A stretch of DNA of 64,000 nucleotides from Haematobia irritans (taxonomy: Eukaryota > Arthropoda > Insecta > Diptera > Muscidae). The notes under the pieces were generated by a model. It was given only the letters and a program-made list of their open reading frames with translations. It searched no databases and had not been told where the DNA came from. The stretch spans positions 101,795,498-101,859,497 of the forward strand of contig NC_134398.1 of the NCBI RefSeq assembly GCF_050003625.1, given 5' to 3'. Below, piece after piece: positions 41,412-50,257 of this stretch. Position numbers and translations under genes: made by a program. Every line of letters begins with the position of its first letter. The first letter of the stretch is position 1.

Positions 41412-41984
41412 CTTCCTTATGGTTTCAGTCGCCGAGAGTTGTGTTTAGTTCCTTATTAATATGTGAATGTCAAATTTATTATATTTGTTTGTCCTCTTGC
41501 TTTTCTTCTTTGTTTCACTCTTTGCAAAACAGCAATTATTCACAATTATTCTATAGACATATGCTAGATATTGTGGAGTTTGTATTATTTAATTTAAGAG
41601 AGAGGCTAAAGAGAATGTTTTTTGTATTTTTTATTTTTTTGTATTAGTTATCTCATTGTTTTGTTTTGTTTTTTTTTTTTTTTTCTTTTTTTGCACAGAA
41701 TGTTTCATACGGGGTTTTTAAGCTTTATGCTCCCAATCTATTTGTTTTTGTTATATGTCTTTCACTCGCAAGAAGCGATATACCAACTTTTTAATATTTT
41801 ATTTTAATATTATGTGTTCATTTTGTTTCACTTTCATAAATCTTCGATATCACTTATAACTTTAGTAAACAAAATTTTAATTTGCGATACATAATAGATA
41901 TATTAAAGTACTTTTACTTTGCAAAAATGATAATTTTCACGAGCGGCAAGAAATGACGTCTATTCACGTGCCATGTTCTTACTG
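41412..41984 (-). other. 5' UTR of the CR1-like LINE
   Basis: Non-coding T-rich stretch (on the plus strand) between ORF1 and the junction with the outer LINE at about 41984. It probably carries the internal promoter. No motif was recognised. Confidence 0.55.
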
Positions 41985-42268
41985 TTTCGTTTTGTTGATA
42001 CCATATATTTTACCTCCTATAGCTCTTCCGTACCTATGATTACGTTTTGCTGGTATAAAAATCAGATTAAATCCAGTTAGATAAGATCGCACTCTTTCTG
42101 ATTTATTAACTTCCAAGTGTGTTTCCAACAAAATGAATATATCAAAACTCTTAATATAATTGAAAAATGATGGGTATAAATATTTATTTTCAATGCCATT
42201 TATATTGTAAGATAGAATAGAGATAGATTGTATTTGCTCCGGGTTTGTATGATTATCAACACCCGTAG
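41985..42268 (-). pseudogene. Outer LINE ORF2: N-terminal endonuclease segment
   Basis: Reads QSISILSYNINGIENK... then SFDIFILLETHLE, the N and E motifs that open APE-type endonucleases, and continues to RAIGGKIYGINKTK where the CR1-like LINE interrupts. The remainder continues at 36240 with KLQNLGIDYELKE. The frame has no upstream ATG before the ORF1 stop and overlaps ORF1's end, so ORF2 may be translated by frameshift or reinitiation. Confidence 0.85.
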
Positions 42269-42274
42269 CCTTTC

Positions 42275-43048
42275 TTAGTTTTTTGACTTTTGGTAGGATC
42301 TAAGATCATCGAAATTAACATTTATATCTTTTAACTCGTCTCCGTAGAGCTTAACGAGTTCCTTTATTCCGTCGGACTTTCCACATTCCAGGACGTTTCC
42401 AAATCCCCACTTAAACCAACTGTCACCGACTTTCATTTTGTCTTCTCGTACAACAATCTTATGTTTATTGGTAATAGCTAAGATTTTTCTTTTTAATCCC
42501 AAAAACGCATTTTTATGATCCTGTTTCATAGGCATCATATCTCGTTCTATTGATATTGTAGTTCCTGCCAGTTTTTTGGTGTGCTTGAAAACTTCCTGTA
42601 TTTGTATTTCATTTTCTAATTCAACCAACACTGCCATCTTTCCGTTACGATCGAAAATTTTGGTTACTGTTTTGATATTCGGTTCAATATTCAACTGTTG
42701 CTTAAATACTTTGTTGACCTCTTCTATAGGATTTTTTGATTGTGATAAACCTTTAATGAATAGTTTATTTGATTTGATTTGTTTTTGCAGCCACATTATG
42801 TCCCTTTTATAATCATTATTTTCTTTTTTAAACTTCATAAGCTCTTCTTTTAAAATCACATTTTCATTTCTTAACTGCTGTATTTCAGTATTCACTGCTG
42901 TTATTTCGTTTTTAACATCTTCTAGATCAGCCTTTGACGGAAGAGATTTTAGTTTTTCATCTAGATTTGTATTTATTGTATCTTTTATTAATCTTATTAA
43001 TTCATTTGGTTCCATGGCAATTCTTTCCATTTGGTGTCGCAGACACAT
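42275..43048 (-). CDS. Outer LINE ORF1 (257 aa, coiled coil plus RNA-binding fold)
   Basis: Residues ~25-90 form a strong coiled coil (LEDVKNEITAVNTEIQQLRNEN..., KEELMKFKKEN). After it KLFIKGLSQSKNPIEEVNKVF and MAVLVELENEIQIQEVFKHTKKL resemble the RRM of L1-type ORF1 proteins, and the C-terminus (FLGLKRKILAITNKHKIVVREDKM) is basic. The likely role is RNA chaperone and RNP formation. The frame is intact although ORF2 is broken. Met12 (MEPNELIRL) is as plausible a start as Met1. No zinc knuckle. Confidence 0.8.
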   Translation of the reverse strand: MCLRHQMERIAMEPNELIRLIKDTINTNLDEKLKSLPSKADLEDVKNEITAVNTEIQQLRNENVILKEELMKFKKENNDYKRDIMWLQKQIKSNKLFIKGLSQSKNPIEEVNKVFKQQLNIEPNIKTVTKIFDRNGKMAVLVELENEIQIQEVFKHTKKLAGTTISIERDMMPMKQDHKNAFLGLKRKILAITNKHKIVVREDKMKVGDSWFKWGFGNVLECGKSDGIKELVKLYGDELKDINVNFDDLRSYQKSKN

Positions 43049-43627
43049 CTACCGGATACTCACCTTTAACACAACCCCCAATACCTCCCGAACTACTCCA
43101 TCATTATTTAAGAGAATTTACCCGAAAGAGATATATTTTTCAATGTCATATATTTATCATGGATATTTATTACGGAACCATTTCAATAACCTTATATACA
43201 TACAAATATGTGCTTACACACTATTTTCCTACATATTTTATACATTTACATACATTTACATGTATGTAAATGTATAAGATATGTACATACTTTTTTTATT
43301 ATTTTATTCTTTTAATTTTTTATTTATTTCTTAGTTTTCTTATTTTTTTGTTTTGTAAGACTAAGAGCTCTACATACATACATTGTTTTTTATATACATA
43401 ATCATAGCGTTATCTGTTTTCTTTTGATTTTGTTTTCTCCAAAGCTCGGGCTTCTTTGAAGTTCATTTCGTTTTCTTGATTTTCCTTTCTTTATATCCAA
43501 TTGTCAATTTGCTTTATCGGCTTTCGCGTTTTGTTGCTTTGATCTGATTTTGTTCTTCCTTTCACCACGATTTATTACAATTTGTGATCTTAATTCATCA
43601 TTATTTCTGTTTTAGATATATGTTTTT
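43049..43627 (-). other. Probable 5' UTR of the outer LINE
   Basis: AT-rich, with tandem catacatacatttacatgta-type words near 43240-43290. No gene was recognised. Confidence 0.45.
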
Positions 43628-43635
43628 GTTTATAT

Positions 43636-43986
43636 CATAGACCAAGGAAGGTATAGACATCTCAAGTGAATTCACAGCGCTGTAGTTTGTCTGCACACCG
43701 TAGATGGCTCTTTCTCGTCTGCAATTGAGTGATTTTTTAATTTGGCTTTAATTTGTTTTCTTTCCTTTGTTCTCTCGTTGAAACACCAAATATTGTGAAA
43801 GTTTATAAAATACTGTTCATCCACACCTTTTTTGTAATGCAAATTGACTAATTTATACGGTTATTCTCGTTTTCCAAAAAGAAATTGAGTCACTTGACTG
43901 CGCAATTGAGTGGAATGACTGCGCACTGCAAATAAACAAAACCATGGTGAATTATCAAGGTATGTCTCTATATTTTCTTGGTCTAT
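43636..43986. mobile_element. 351-bp MITE with perfect 8-bp target duplication
   Basis: Termini CATAGACCAAGGAAGGTATAG and, inverted, ATAGACCAAGAAAATATAG, flanked by gtttatat on both sides (43628-43635, 43987-43994). An 8-bp duplication fits hAT or P-type transposition. It is non-coding. Confidence 0.85.
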
Positions 43987-43994
43987 GTTTATAT

Positions 43995-45640
43995 GTTTTA
44001 AAAGAAAAATTCTTTTTTTCAGTATAAGTTTTCATTCTACATTTTCATGAATTTGGTTTTCATTCAAAATTGTTGATTTATTTAACTTACTTTGTCACTA
44101 TTGTTAGTTTGTTTTCAGTTATGTAAATTTGACACGTCACAGGTTCGCATGTTTATTTTGAATTTTCTCGTTCTCATTTTTTATTGATTTGTTTTCAAAA
44201 GAATATTTTTTTCGAATATTTTTTGCTTTTGTATAATATTTTCTTGTTGTAAATTTGACCCGTTACAATCAATATTTTAATTCATTGTACATGTGCCTAA
44301 AGATATTTTTATTTTGTTGTTCTCCCTTTGGCACTTCTTTATTTTGTTCGATTTTGGAGCACAAATAGGTTTTGTTTTTGCACAAGACGTGTTTCTTTTT
44401 TAGGTTAGTTTTTAAATTAAATTTTGTCCATATTTTTTCTCAATATCTTTTCTTATTACTCATTTGTCAATATCGACAATGCTATCAATATTAACTTTTA
44501 TTGTACATTTATTTCGTTTTCTTTCACCTTATGGGCGATATTATGAACTTGTTTTGATATGTCTTAATTTAATAAAAATTAATTGTTTTTTTTTACTTTA
44601 ACTTATTAAGTTTTGTTCACTTTTTACGATAAGCTATGTGTGTTTTCATTTATTATGCAAAGATTATAATTAGAACGAAAAAATTTCTTTTTATTTTCTT
44701 AAAATTCGCGTGTGGACGAGTAAACAAATACGTCTCAAGGTTAACCAAAAGAAATCTGATTAAACCCTCTTTTTCATAGCGAATTTCTCATTCTCTCTCT
44801 TTATTGTTGTTAACTCTACAAAGATTAATCGATAAAGTGGAATTATCATCGTTGCAAAATGATGGCAGGTTTCAAATAAAATTATGTGGATTGTTCATGT
44901 ACGTAATGTTCGTCCGTTACAGGCTCACACCTGTCTATGCGACCAGTTGTATGGAACAAGTTTACAAAATATATTATAAAAGTTTATTATATACCAAAAA
45001 AATATGCCGCGAAAATATTATAAATCAAAACTTGGACTGGAGTCGAGAAAAAAATCAATCAAAAAGTTAATGGATACTGTCAATAAAATAAAATCAAAAT
45101 AACAAAGTGAGCTAGGGAATGCAAATTTTTAACGTTTATTTATTTATGTATGTGCTTTCCTTAAATCTTATTTTTCTAATGAAAATTTTAGTTAAATAAA
45201 AAATTAGTTTCAATTAAAAATATAATTGAACATTTTGTTCGGATGTATTTACTATTCATTAGATCATAAAATTCTAATAAATTCTATAAATCTAAATGAA
45301 AATCTAGCATTAATTGTATTCGGAAAATTCATTTGAAAGTCTAAACTCTTATAACAATACAAGAGCACTATTTCATCTAAAGAAAAAATAGTTTAAATAA
45401 ATCACTAATAGGGTAATAAATAATTGATCGATTCATTCAATGAAGAGATTTATTAATCCTGTATGTTATATATTGTTTTTCTTAATCATGTCATATCGTA
45501 AACAGATCTTTACCGTGGAAAACCCCTCGACTTTTCCCCATCAAAACCACCATCTTCATACTAACAGTCTCCTAAAACCTTTAAAACAATTCCATTCAAA
45601 TGAACTGGGACCAATTTCGCATTATAGCCCTGTACCTTAC
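43995..45640. other. AT-rich stretch without recognised genes
   Basis: T-rich up to about 44800, possibly more LINE 5' UTR, then unassigned sequence. Short frames (such as 44804-45070) show no family motifs. No tRNA or repeat terminus was found. Confidence 0.4.
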
Positions 45641-45649
45641 TACTTCGTT

Positions 45650-46140
45650 TAATATTCTTTCTATAAACAATTTGTCCCTCCTTGACAAATTCAACACTCG
45701 ATCGAGTGTTGAATTCTTGGCAGATTTATGATGGGCCTTTTCCAAATTCGAGAAAACTTTTTCCCCTAATCAATTGCGGCTTGTCGAAATAGGGAATACG
45801 GTCACAGTCCATGTCTTCAATAACTCCGACCTGCCGAATCACATTATATGTGGCCGTATGTTGTTGCATATTCATTCCGAATACACAGTAGTACGGAGAT
45901 AATCCTATGGAAGAATGTGTGGTACTTCGTAAGCGAAAGCGATATCGCTGATATGGATAATTGGGATACCCATATCAGCGATATCGCCTTCGCGTTGCTT
46001 CTTCCCCACAAACGAAGGTAGCATTTGCAAACGGATCGATTTACCTTCGACTGAGGTGCATATAGTGCCATACTTACATGCTTCACTTCATACTCGTTCA
46101 AAAACTGACGAAACAATTCTCATGTGAATTGTAGTACTTC
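45650..46140 (-). pseudogene. Gypsy-type LTR retrotransposon integrase, C-terminal fragment
   Basis: On the minus strand, FRQFLNEYEVKHVSMALYAPQ with VNRSV is the region around the catalytic E of a gypsy-type integrase. In shifted frames downstream come words like LSPYYCVFGMNMQQHTATYNVIRQ, as in post-catalytic integrase regions of several fly gypsy elements. Several frameshifts and an internal hairpin interrupt it. No LTR or other domain accompanies it. Confidence 0.65.
45928..45996. repeat. Perfect-stem hairpin within the integrase fragment
   Basis: gcgatatcgctgatatgg and, a few bases on, ccatatcagcgatatcgc are exact inverted repeats, with looser pairing extending outward (gcgaa.../...ttcgc). 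The stem is about 18-25 bp with a loop of about 14 bases. Confidence 0.85.
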
Positions 46141-46287
46141 ATATCAGGTCCGATGTGATTCTTCTTCGAAGGCGTATGTGTCCTTCAAATGTTAACAAGC
46201 CACTTGCAAGGGCATTTGGATGGGTATTTAGTTTATTGATATAGCGTAGACAGTGATAAATAATTTCTTCCGTAACGGGTTTTACAT

Positions 46288-46719
46288 TTAAGTCTTTGAT
46301 AGTTTTATAGCGGAACAGGTATTTCTGTTGAGTGTGAATGTTACATGGTTGCTTTTAGTTTCGTTCACAACAATTTTCGATTTTAGAAGCCATTGTTCTA
46401 GCTCATGGATATGCATTTGCAACTGGTCTGATGCAATATTTGGGTCAGGATGAGTGCTAATAAATGCAGTGTTATCTGCGAACGTGATTGTCATAGTTAG
46501 TGATGTAGTTGGCATATCTGCAGTAAATATGATATATAGGAGAGGTCCCAGTATACTACCTTGTGGTACTCCCGCGTGGATGCTTTTGGTACACGAGATA
46601 GTGCCATTGCGTTTACTGCGAAGATCCGATTGATAGATAACACGATAACAATCTATGGGTGTTGTCCAGTAGCAGTCTAAAAATTTTATAGATGAGTCCA
46701 TCGTGTCATACTTTATCAA
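46288..46719 (-). pseudogene. Jockey reverse transcriptase palm fragment
   Basis: HAGVPQGSILGPLLYIIFTADMP and ITFADNTAFIST are Jockey-type RT motifs. The active-site box reads FADN where FADD is expected, so a catalytic aspartate is lost. LEQWLLKSKIVVNETKSNHVTF continues the family pattern. Confidence 0.85.
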
Positions 46720-47315
46720 AAGCTTAAAAGATGTCTCGAAATAAAGCTGAACAGTATTGTTTTTTCTCGTAGGCTTTTCTGATTTCAGTAGTTATACGAT
46801 GTACTTGTTCTATGGTATTGTGGCTTTCTCTGAAACAGAACTGGTGGTCTGGAATCACACCATTTGTCAATAAAAAGTTTTGATTTTCTTTAAGAAGTTT
46901 TCTTGAATAATTGGGATAGAATTGGAAGTAAGCTTATCGGACGATACGACTTTATTTGGGTTGGGTCTTTAACGGACTTGTGGATCATAACTATTTCGGA
47001 GATTGCGGGAAGTACCCTAGACGTAAAATACCATTGAATATGAATAGTAATATACCATCACCACCAGGTGCTTTCTTGGAATTTATTTCCCCTATAGATG
47101 TCTCTAAATCCTGGAATCTTAGACATATAGGATTAACAACTAACTTTGTATATATATTCGGAAGCGATAGGTCTTCGCATATACCACGTAGCTTTCTGGA
47201 GATGGAAGTCAGTTGTTTCTGAGGGACTCATTATGCAAGTAGTCCTTGAGGGCATGATCTTCATTAGGTTTTAGGGTGGCAGACAATTTCTTATGACACT
47301 TCCGCAGTTTCCTTC

Positions 47316-47501
47316 TCAGTGAAGGCGAGCGGTGTAATTGACATTCTCTCCTGAGACTCCTTTTCTCCTGTATAAGGACGTCAATTCTTTGTGGTTGTGT
47401 AGACGAGCAGTTTTGTGTTGTAACGAGGCTACCGTAATGGCATTATTTAAGATATCGGTAAATCGAGAGACTGCCGTTTCAATCTCTTCTTCCGCACTCA
47501 T
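47316..47501 (-). pseudogene. Jockey ORF2 endonuclease-RT linker fragment
   Basis: SAEEEIETAVSRFTDILNNAI matches the helix after the endonuclease of Jockey-type proteins (D-I-D-x-A-V-x-x-F-T pattern). It is separated from the endonuclease only by the inserted MITE. Confidence 0.65.
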
Positions 47502-47502
47502 A

Positions 47503-47942
47503 GAAAAAAGTCTGCTAAAAACAGCAGCCGATGTCTGCTGTTATATTTTTGTACTACAGGGCCAAGTGAACAACAATTTATAAAATTTTTAGGTTATAAA
47601 TTTTTCCCCAAAGCATATTTAAGAACCAAAAGTAGTAATAGAACCAAAGTAGTAATATATCTACAAGCTCCTAAATACGATCAGCAAACATTTTGTTTGC
47701 TGTTATGCCTCAATTCGATAAATATTCAGATTTTTGGTCAAATACTATAGATATTCATAAAATATTGTTTTAATTATGTTAGGATAGCTCCTAAGTTGAC
47801 ATTTTTGTTTGTTTTAGCCAAAATAAAACATGTTTTAGTGTAACCAAGCTTCAAAAATAGCAGGAAATGTTTGCTATTTCAGCAAACAGTGACTGCTGTC
47901 CCTTTTTCAGCAGACTTTCTGCTGTTTTAGCAGACTTTTCTC
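47503..47942. mobile_element. 440-bp MITE with AGAAAAAAGTCTGCT termini
   Basis: Left agaaaaaagtctgctaaaaa then cagcag, and the right end inverted agaaaagtctgctaaaacag then cag. Further AGCAGAC/GTCTGCT words recur subterminally. It splits a Jockey LINE. The target duplication was not clear. Confidence 0.8.
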
Positions 47943-47951
47943 CTGTCCCTA

Positions 47952-48335
47952 CTAACAAATTTCTTTGGGTGCGATTGTAGTGAAATTCACCCGCCAGGTG
48001 AGTACTGATATATTTTTGGTATATATACCAGTCTGTTTCAAAATTATAAACTGATGACAAAAAAGAATTGACGGAGAATGGTCCGAAGAAAGGTCAAAAG
48101 ATGACCTTATATTTATATTTTCTCGTTTTATTTGCTTTACAACCACAAAGTCTATTAGATTAGGAATTTTATTACGGTATGATGGCCAGTAGGTTGGTTG
48201 ACCAGTTGAGATGACATCAAGTTGGGATGATGTAACCGCTCTGTATATATGTCTACCTCTAGGTGTTGTCAGACGTGATCCCCAGAATGTGTGTTTAGCA
48301 TTGTAATCACCAGCTGCTAAAAACTTTCGAGCCAA
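47952..48335 (-). pseudogene. Jockey endonuclease domain fragment
   Basis: LAAGDYNAKHTFWGSRLTTPRGR (D-x-N motif), PTYWPSYRNKIPNLIDFVVVKQI and FDLSSDHSPSIL (S-D-H motif) are the C-terminal half of a Jockey-type APE endonuclease. It ends TWRVNFTTIAPKE before the MITE. The N-terminal half is missing at 48345. Confidence 0.9.
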
Positions 48336-48344
48336 CTGTCGAAA

Positions 48345-48610
48345 AAAGTCGATGAAGTGATCTAAATTTTCCCATATGATTAAGCTAATCCTAAGGTTGA
48401 TTTCCGCAAATAAAAGACTTATTTATTGCATTATTCCCAACGTTTCGACAATTTTTGTTGTCTTCATCAGGGGAATTCGTAATACTTTTAATTACATTGA
48501 ATTATAGTATACACGAAACTTATAAAGCAACATAAAACATAAATTAAAACTAATATCACAGCCGGGGTTTCAAGATTTTAACACTGTAAGCCGCACTTAT
48601 GTCGTCCCAT
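48345..48610 (-). mobile_element. Fragment of a Penelope-like element (terminal repeat region)
   Basis: The only diagnostic part is the hammerhead-ribozyme-like motif at 48431-48478. Penelope-like elements are known to carry such ribozymes in their terminal repeats. No reverse transcriptase or GIY-YIG sequence was found next to it. Confidence 0.5.
48431..48478 (-). ncRNA. Hammerhead ribozyme motif (type I, minimal stem III)
   Basis: On the minus strand: a stem I strand AATTCCC, the core CTGATGA (48470-48464), a stem-loop GACAA/TTGTC closing a short loop, then GAAAC (48446-48442 region) and CGTT, followed by the returning stem I strand GGGAAT. The invariant CUGAUGA...GAAA core and a six-pair stem I are all present. 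Stem III is only ACGU. Cleavage would fall after the UU, between 48439 and 48438. One extra A lies between CUGAUGA and stem II. The layout matches the short-stem-III hammerheads described in Penelope-like elements. Confidence 0.72.
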
Positions 48611-48625
48611 TGATGTTCATAAAAA

Positions 48626-49035
48626 TTGTGCCTAGGTGGACAATATATAGCAGATATTACAGTTTGTTATACCTTCGTCACCAAAAACATGCAAGAGGTG
48701 TTGGACGTGACATTGGCCTCTCCGGAACTGAATGATAAGATATCTGAGTGGCAAGTTTTGAGGGAACATAGCTTCTCAGATCATCGCTACATGAGTTTCA
48801 AAAACAGTCAGCTGCAATAACGGCTGTGCGGTTGCGCGAGCTATCGCTGTGGTCGGAAAAAATGTACGGTCACAGTTCGGTCCTCAAAATAATGCCAGAC
48901 GTGCCTAACGTAGTCGATCACACTCTGGCGAAACCACTTGTCGACAAAAAGTTTGAAGCTCTAATTCCCAACATTGAGGCGTGGTGTACATAGACCCCGG
49001 GGAATAAAAGATATATAGATTTCTACACTGATGGC
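48626..49035 (+). pseudogene. LINE ORF2 pieces: endonuclease end joined to linker
   Basis: TFVTKNMQEVLDVTLASPEL and SDHRYMSF (S-D-H motif) are the endonuclease end. Directly after it, in a shifted frame, the sequence matches the SARLRELSLWSEKSYGHSS... linker translated from the copy at 61.8-62.1 kb, up to IDFYTDG, the first strand of RNase H. Confidence 0.85.
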
Positions 49036-49046
49036 CCCATTTAAAC

Positions 49047-49367
49047 TTGAACCGCACGCTAGATATGCTAGTGTTCTCAAGATGTCAGATATCACTTCTG
49101 ATATTTGTTATAACGAGTCGCTGCCTGATAGGCGAATTTGCAAAAACTATTGGTGCGAAGTATAATGACTACTGTATGAGCTGTCATGATGCGGAGGAAA
49201 AGGAATCAATTAAACACCTCTTGTGTGAGTGTCCTGAATTTTGTGTAAGGCGTAAGCGAATTTTAGGAGCATATAGCTTTAGATTACTGGCGGACCTGGA
49301 AAACGTTAACTTAAGCAGTCTGTTAATGTTTTTGGAACGATTTGGTTGGTTCAACAAAAGAAAATAA
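49047..49367 (+). pseudogene. LINE ORF2 C-terminal zinc-knuckle region
   Basis: CMSCHDAEEKESIKHLLCEC followed by FCVRRKRILGAYSFRLLADL, near-identical to the C-termini at 10452-10913 and 59335-59571. It is open to the natural stop. Confidence 0.9.
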
Positions 49368-49427
49368 TAGTGAAGGTTCAGTGTTTAAAACTAGAAGTGC
49401 CCATATGTAATAGGTACTTTTAGTTAA

Positions 49428-49574
49428 ATTGTATCACAATGGACTGAATAGTCTAAGTGAGCCTGAATCTTAATCGGGCTGTCAATTTAACCTAGTTAAA
49501 TTGTGATACCACAATGGACTGAATAGTCTAAATGAGCCTGAAACTTAATCAAGCTGCCACTTTAACCTAACCTA
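49428..49574 (+). repeat. Tandemly duplicated LINE 3' tail
   Basis: The block atcacaatggactgaatagt...gctg(t/c)ca...ttaacct occurs at 49430-49494 and again at 49502-49574. Only the second copy ends in the CCTAACCTA tail. Confidence 0.85.
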
Positions 49575-49575
49575 T

Positions 49576-49862
49576 ACTGATTGAAGTTGCTTGTAAGTGG
49601 CGGTATTATATTCAGGAAGGGACAGTATTTAATTGAATTTCGTATAATAATTTCTGAGCCGCCCCCGATTAGGTGTTTAGTGTCATAAGTACAATATCCA
49701 TTTATTGTGAAAAAATAAGAAGCAAAATCTCCAGTTCATTTTTGTGTTGACTTAGGCCGTTTGCTTTCCAGTAGCATATTACCAGAGGCATTATTTTTGT
49801 TTTACAATAGCTTGAATTAGAATATTTTGATTGCGCATCATTTCTTGCAACATATTCTGCAT
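49576..49862. other. Intergenic, no gene seen
   Basis: Unassigned non-coding sequence between the LINE tail and the next MITE. Confidence 0.4.
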
Positions 49863-49867
49863 ATTAC

Positions 49868-50253
49868 ACTACGTTCGCACTAGACACGAAATCTCGCTAT
49901 TTAGAACCAAAATCTCTTTACAAATCTCAAGTGTTCGGACTGGCAAAATAACGAGATTTCGTAGATTTGAGGATTTAACACCTGTTTGTAAATATATCAA
50001 TACAAACACAAACCCTTATGAGCACACGCACACACACATTCATCTAAAAGGAAAATTGGGGCAGGGTTGCAAAAAGCGCATTTTTAGTACTAAAACCACA
50101 GTTTTACAAGGCAGTATAGGGATTTTGAAAGTTATTTTGTTGAAATCCTCTACGAGCCAGCTGATATTTGTCTATTGCAAATCTACTGAGATCTAGGAGG
50201 ATTTCGGCCAAAATCCTCGTTTACGAGGATTTCGTGTCTAGTGCGAAGGTAGT
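49868..50253. mobile_element. 386-bp MITE with ACTAC.TTCGCACTAGACACG termini
   Basis: Left actacgttcgcactagacac and right, inverted, actaccttcgcactagacac form a 20-bp TIR with one mismatch that continues into gaaatc. ATTAC flanks both sides (49863-49867, 50254-50258). The target could be 5 bp, or TTA as in PIF/Harbinger elements. Confidence 0.85.
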
Positions 50254-50257
50254 ATTA

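Larger units (their letters stand above)
36241..41984 (-). mobile_element. Full-length CR1-like LINE with both ORFs open (about 5.74 kb)
   Basis: Inserted in the outer LINE's endonuclease. On the minus strand it has a 5' UTR (about 41984-41412), ORF1 (41411-40449), a long spacer, ORF2 (39290-36486), a short 3' UTR and a pentanucleotide tail (caattcaattcaattcaatt in plus orientation). A long target duplication is not evident at the junction, where a few A residues are shared. Both proteins are full length without stops, so this is the best candidate for a recently active element in the window. Confidence 0.85.
33039..45000 (-). mobile_element. LINE (outer), split by an inserted LINE; 5' limit uncertain
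   Basis: On the minus strand the order is 5' UTR, ORF1 (43048-42275), start of the endonuclease (about 42268-41985), the inserted CR1-like LINE (36241-41984), the rest of ORF2 (36240-33247), a 3' UTR and a (CTA)n tail at 33039-33059. The endonuclease halves join in frame when the insert is removed, so the insertion is clear. Clade is not certain: the C-terminal CCHC finger and L1-like coiled-coil ORF1 are noted but not decisive. The 5' end lies somewhere in 43.3-45 kb. Confidence 0.8.
46260..48345 (-). mobile_element. Jockey-clade LINE remnant, with a MITE inside
   Basis: On the minus strand: endonuclease (48335-47952), MITE insertion (47503-47942), linker (47501-47316), a decayed RT N-terminus (about 47300-46720) and RT palm (46719-46288). 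Domain order is preserved, but the frame is broken many times. Neither the 5' ORF1 nor a 3' tail was found. Confidence 0.8.
48615..49496 (+). mobile_element. LINE (same family as 10316), copy with two internal deletions
   Basis: Plus-strand pieces occur in the right order: endonuclease end (48660-48800), RT-to-RNase H linker (48800-49035) and C-terminal finger region (49036-49367), then the 3' UTR and tail. The reverse transcriptase and RNase H are missing at the two joins. Confidence 0.85.

Noticed and set aside
41360..41807. F/L-rich plus-strand frames around 41.4-41.8 kb
   Set aside because: Hydrophobic translation of T-rich LINE 5' UTR; antisense to the LINE.
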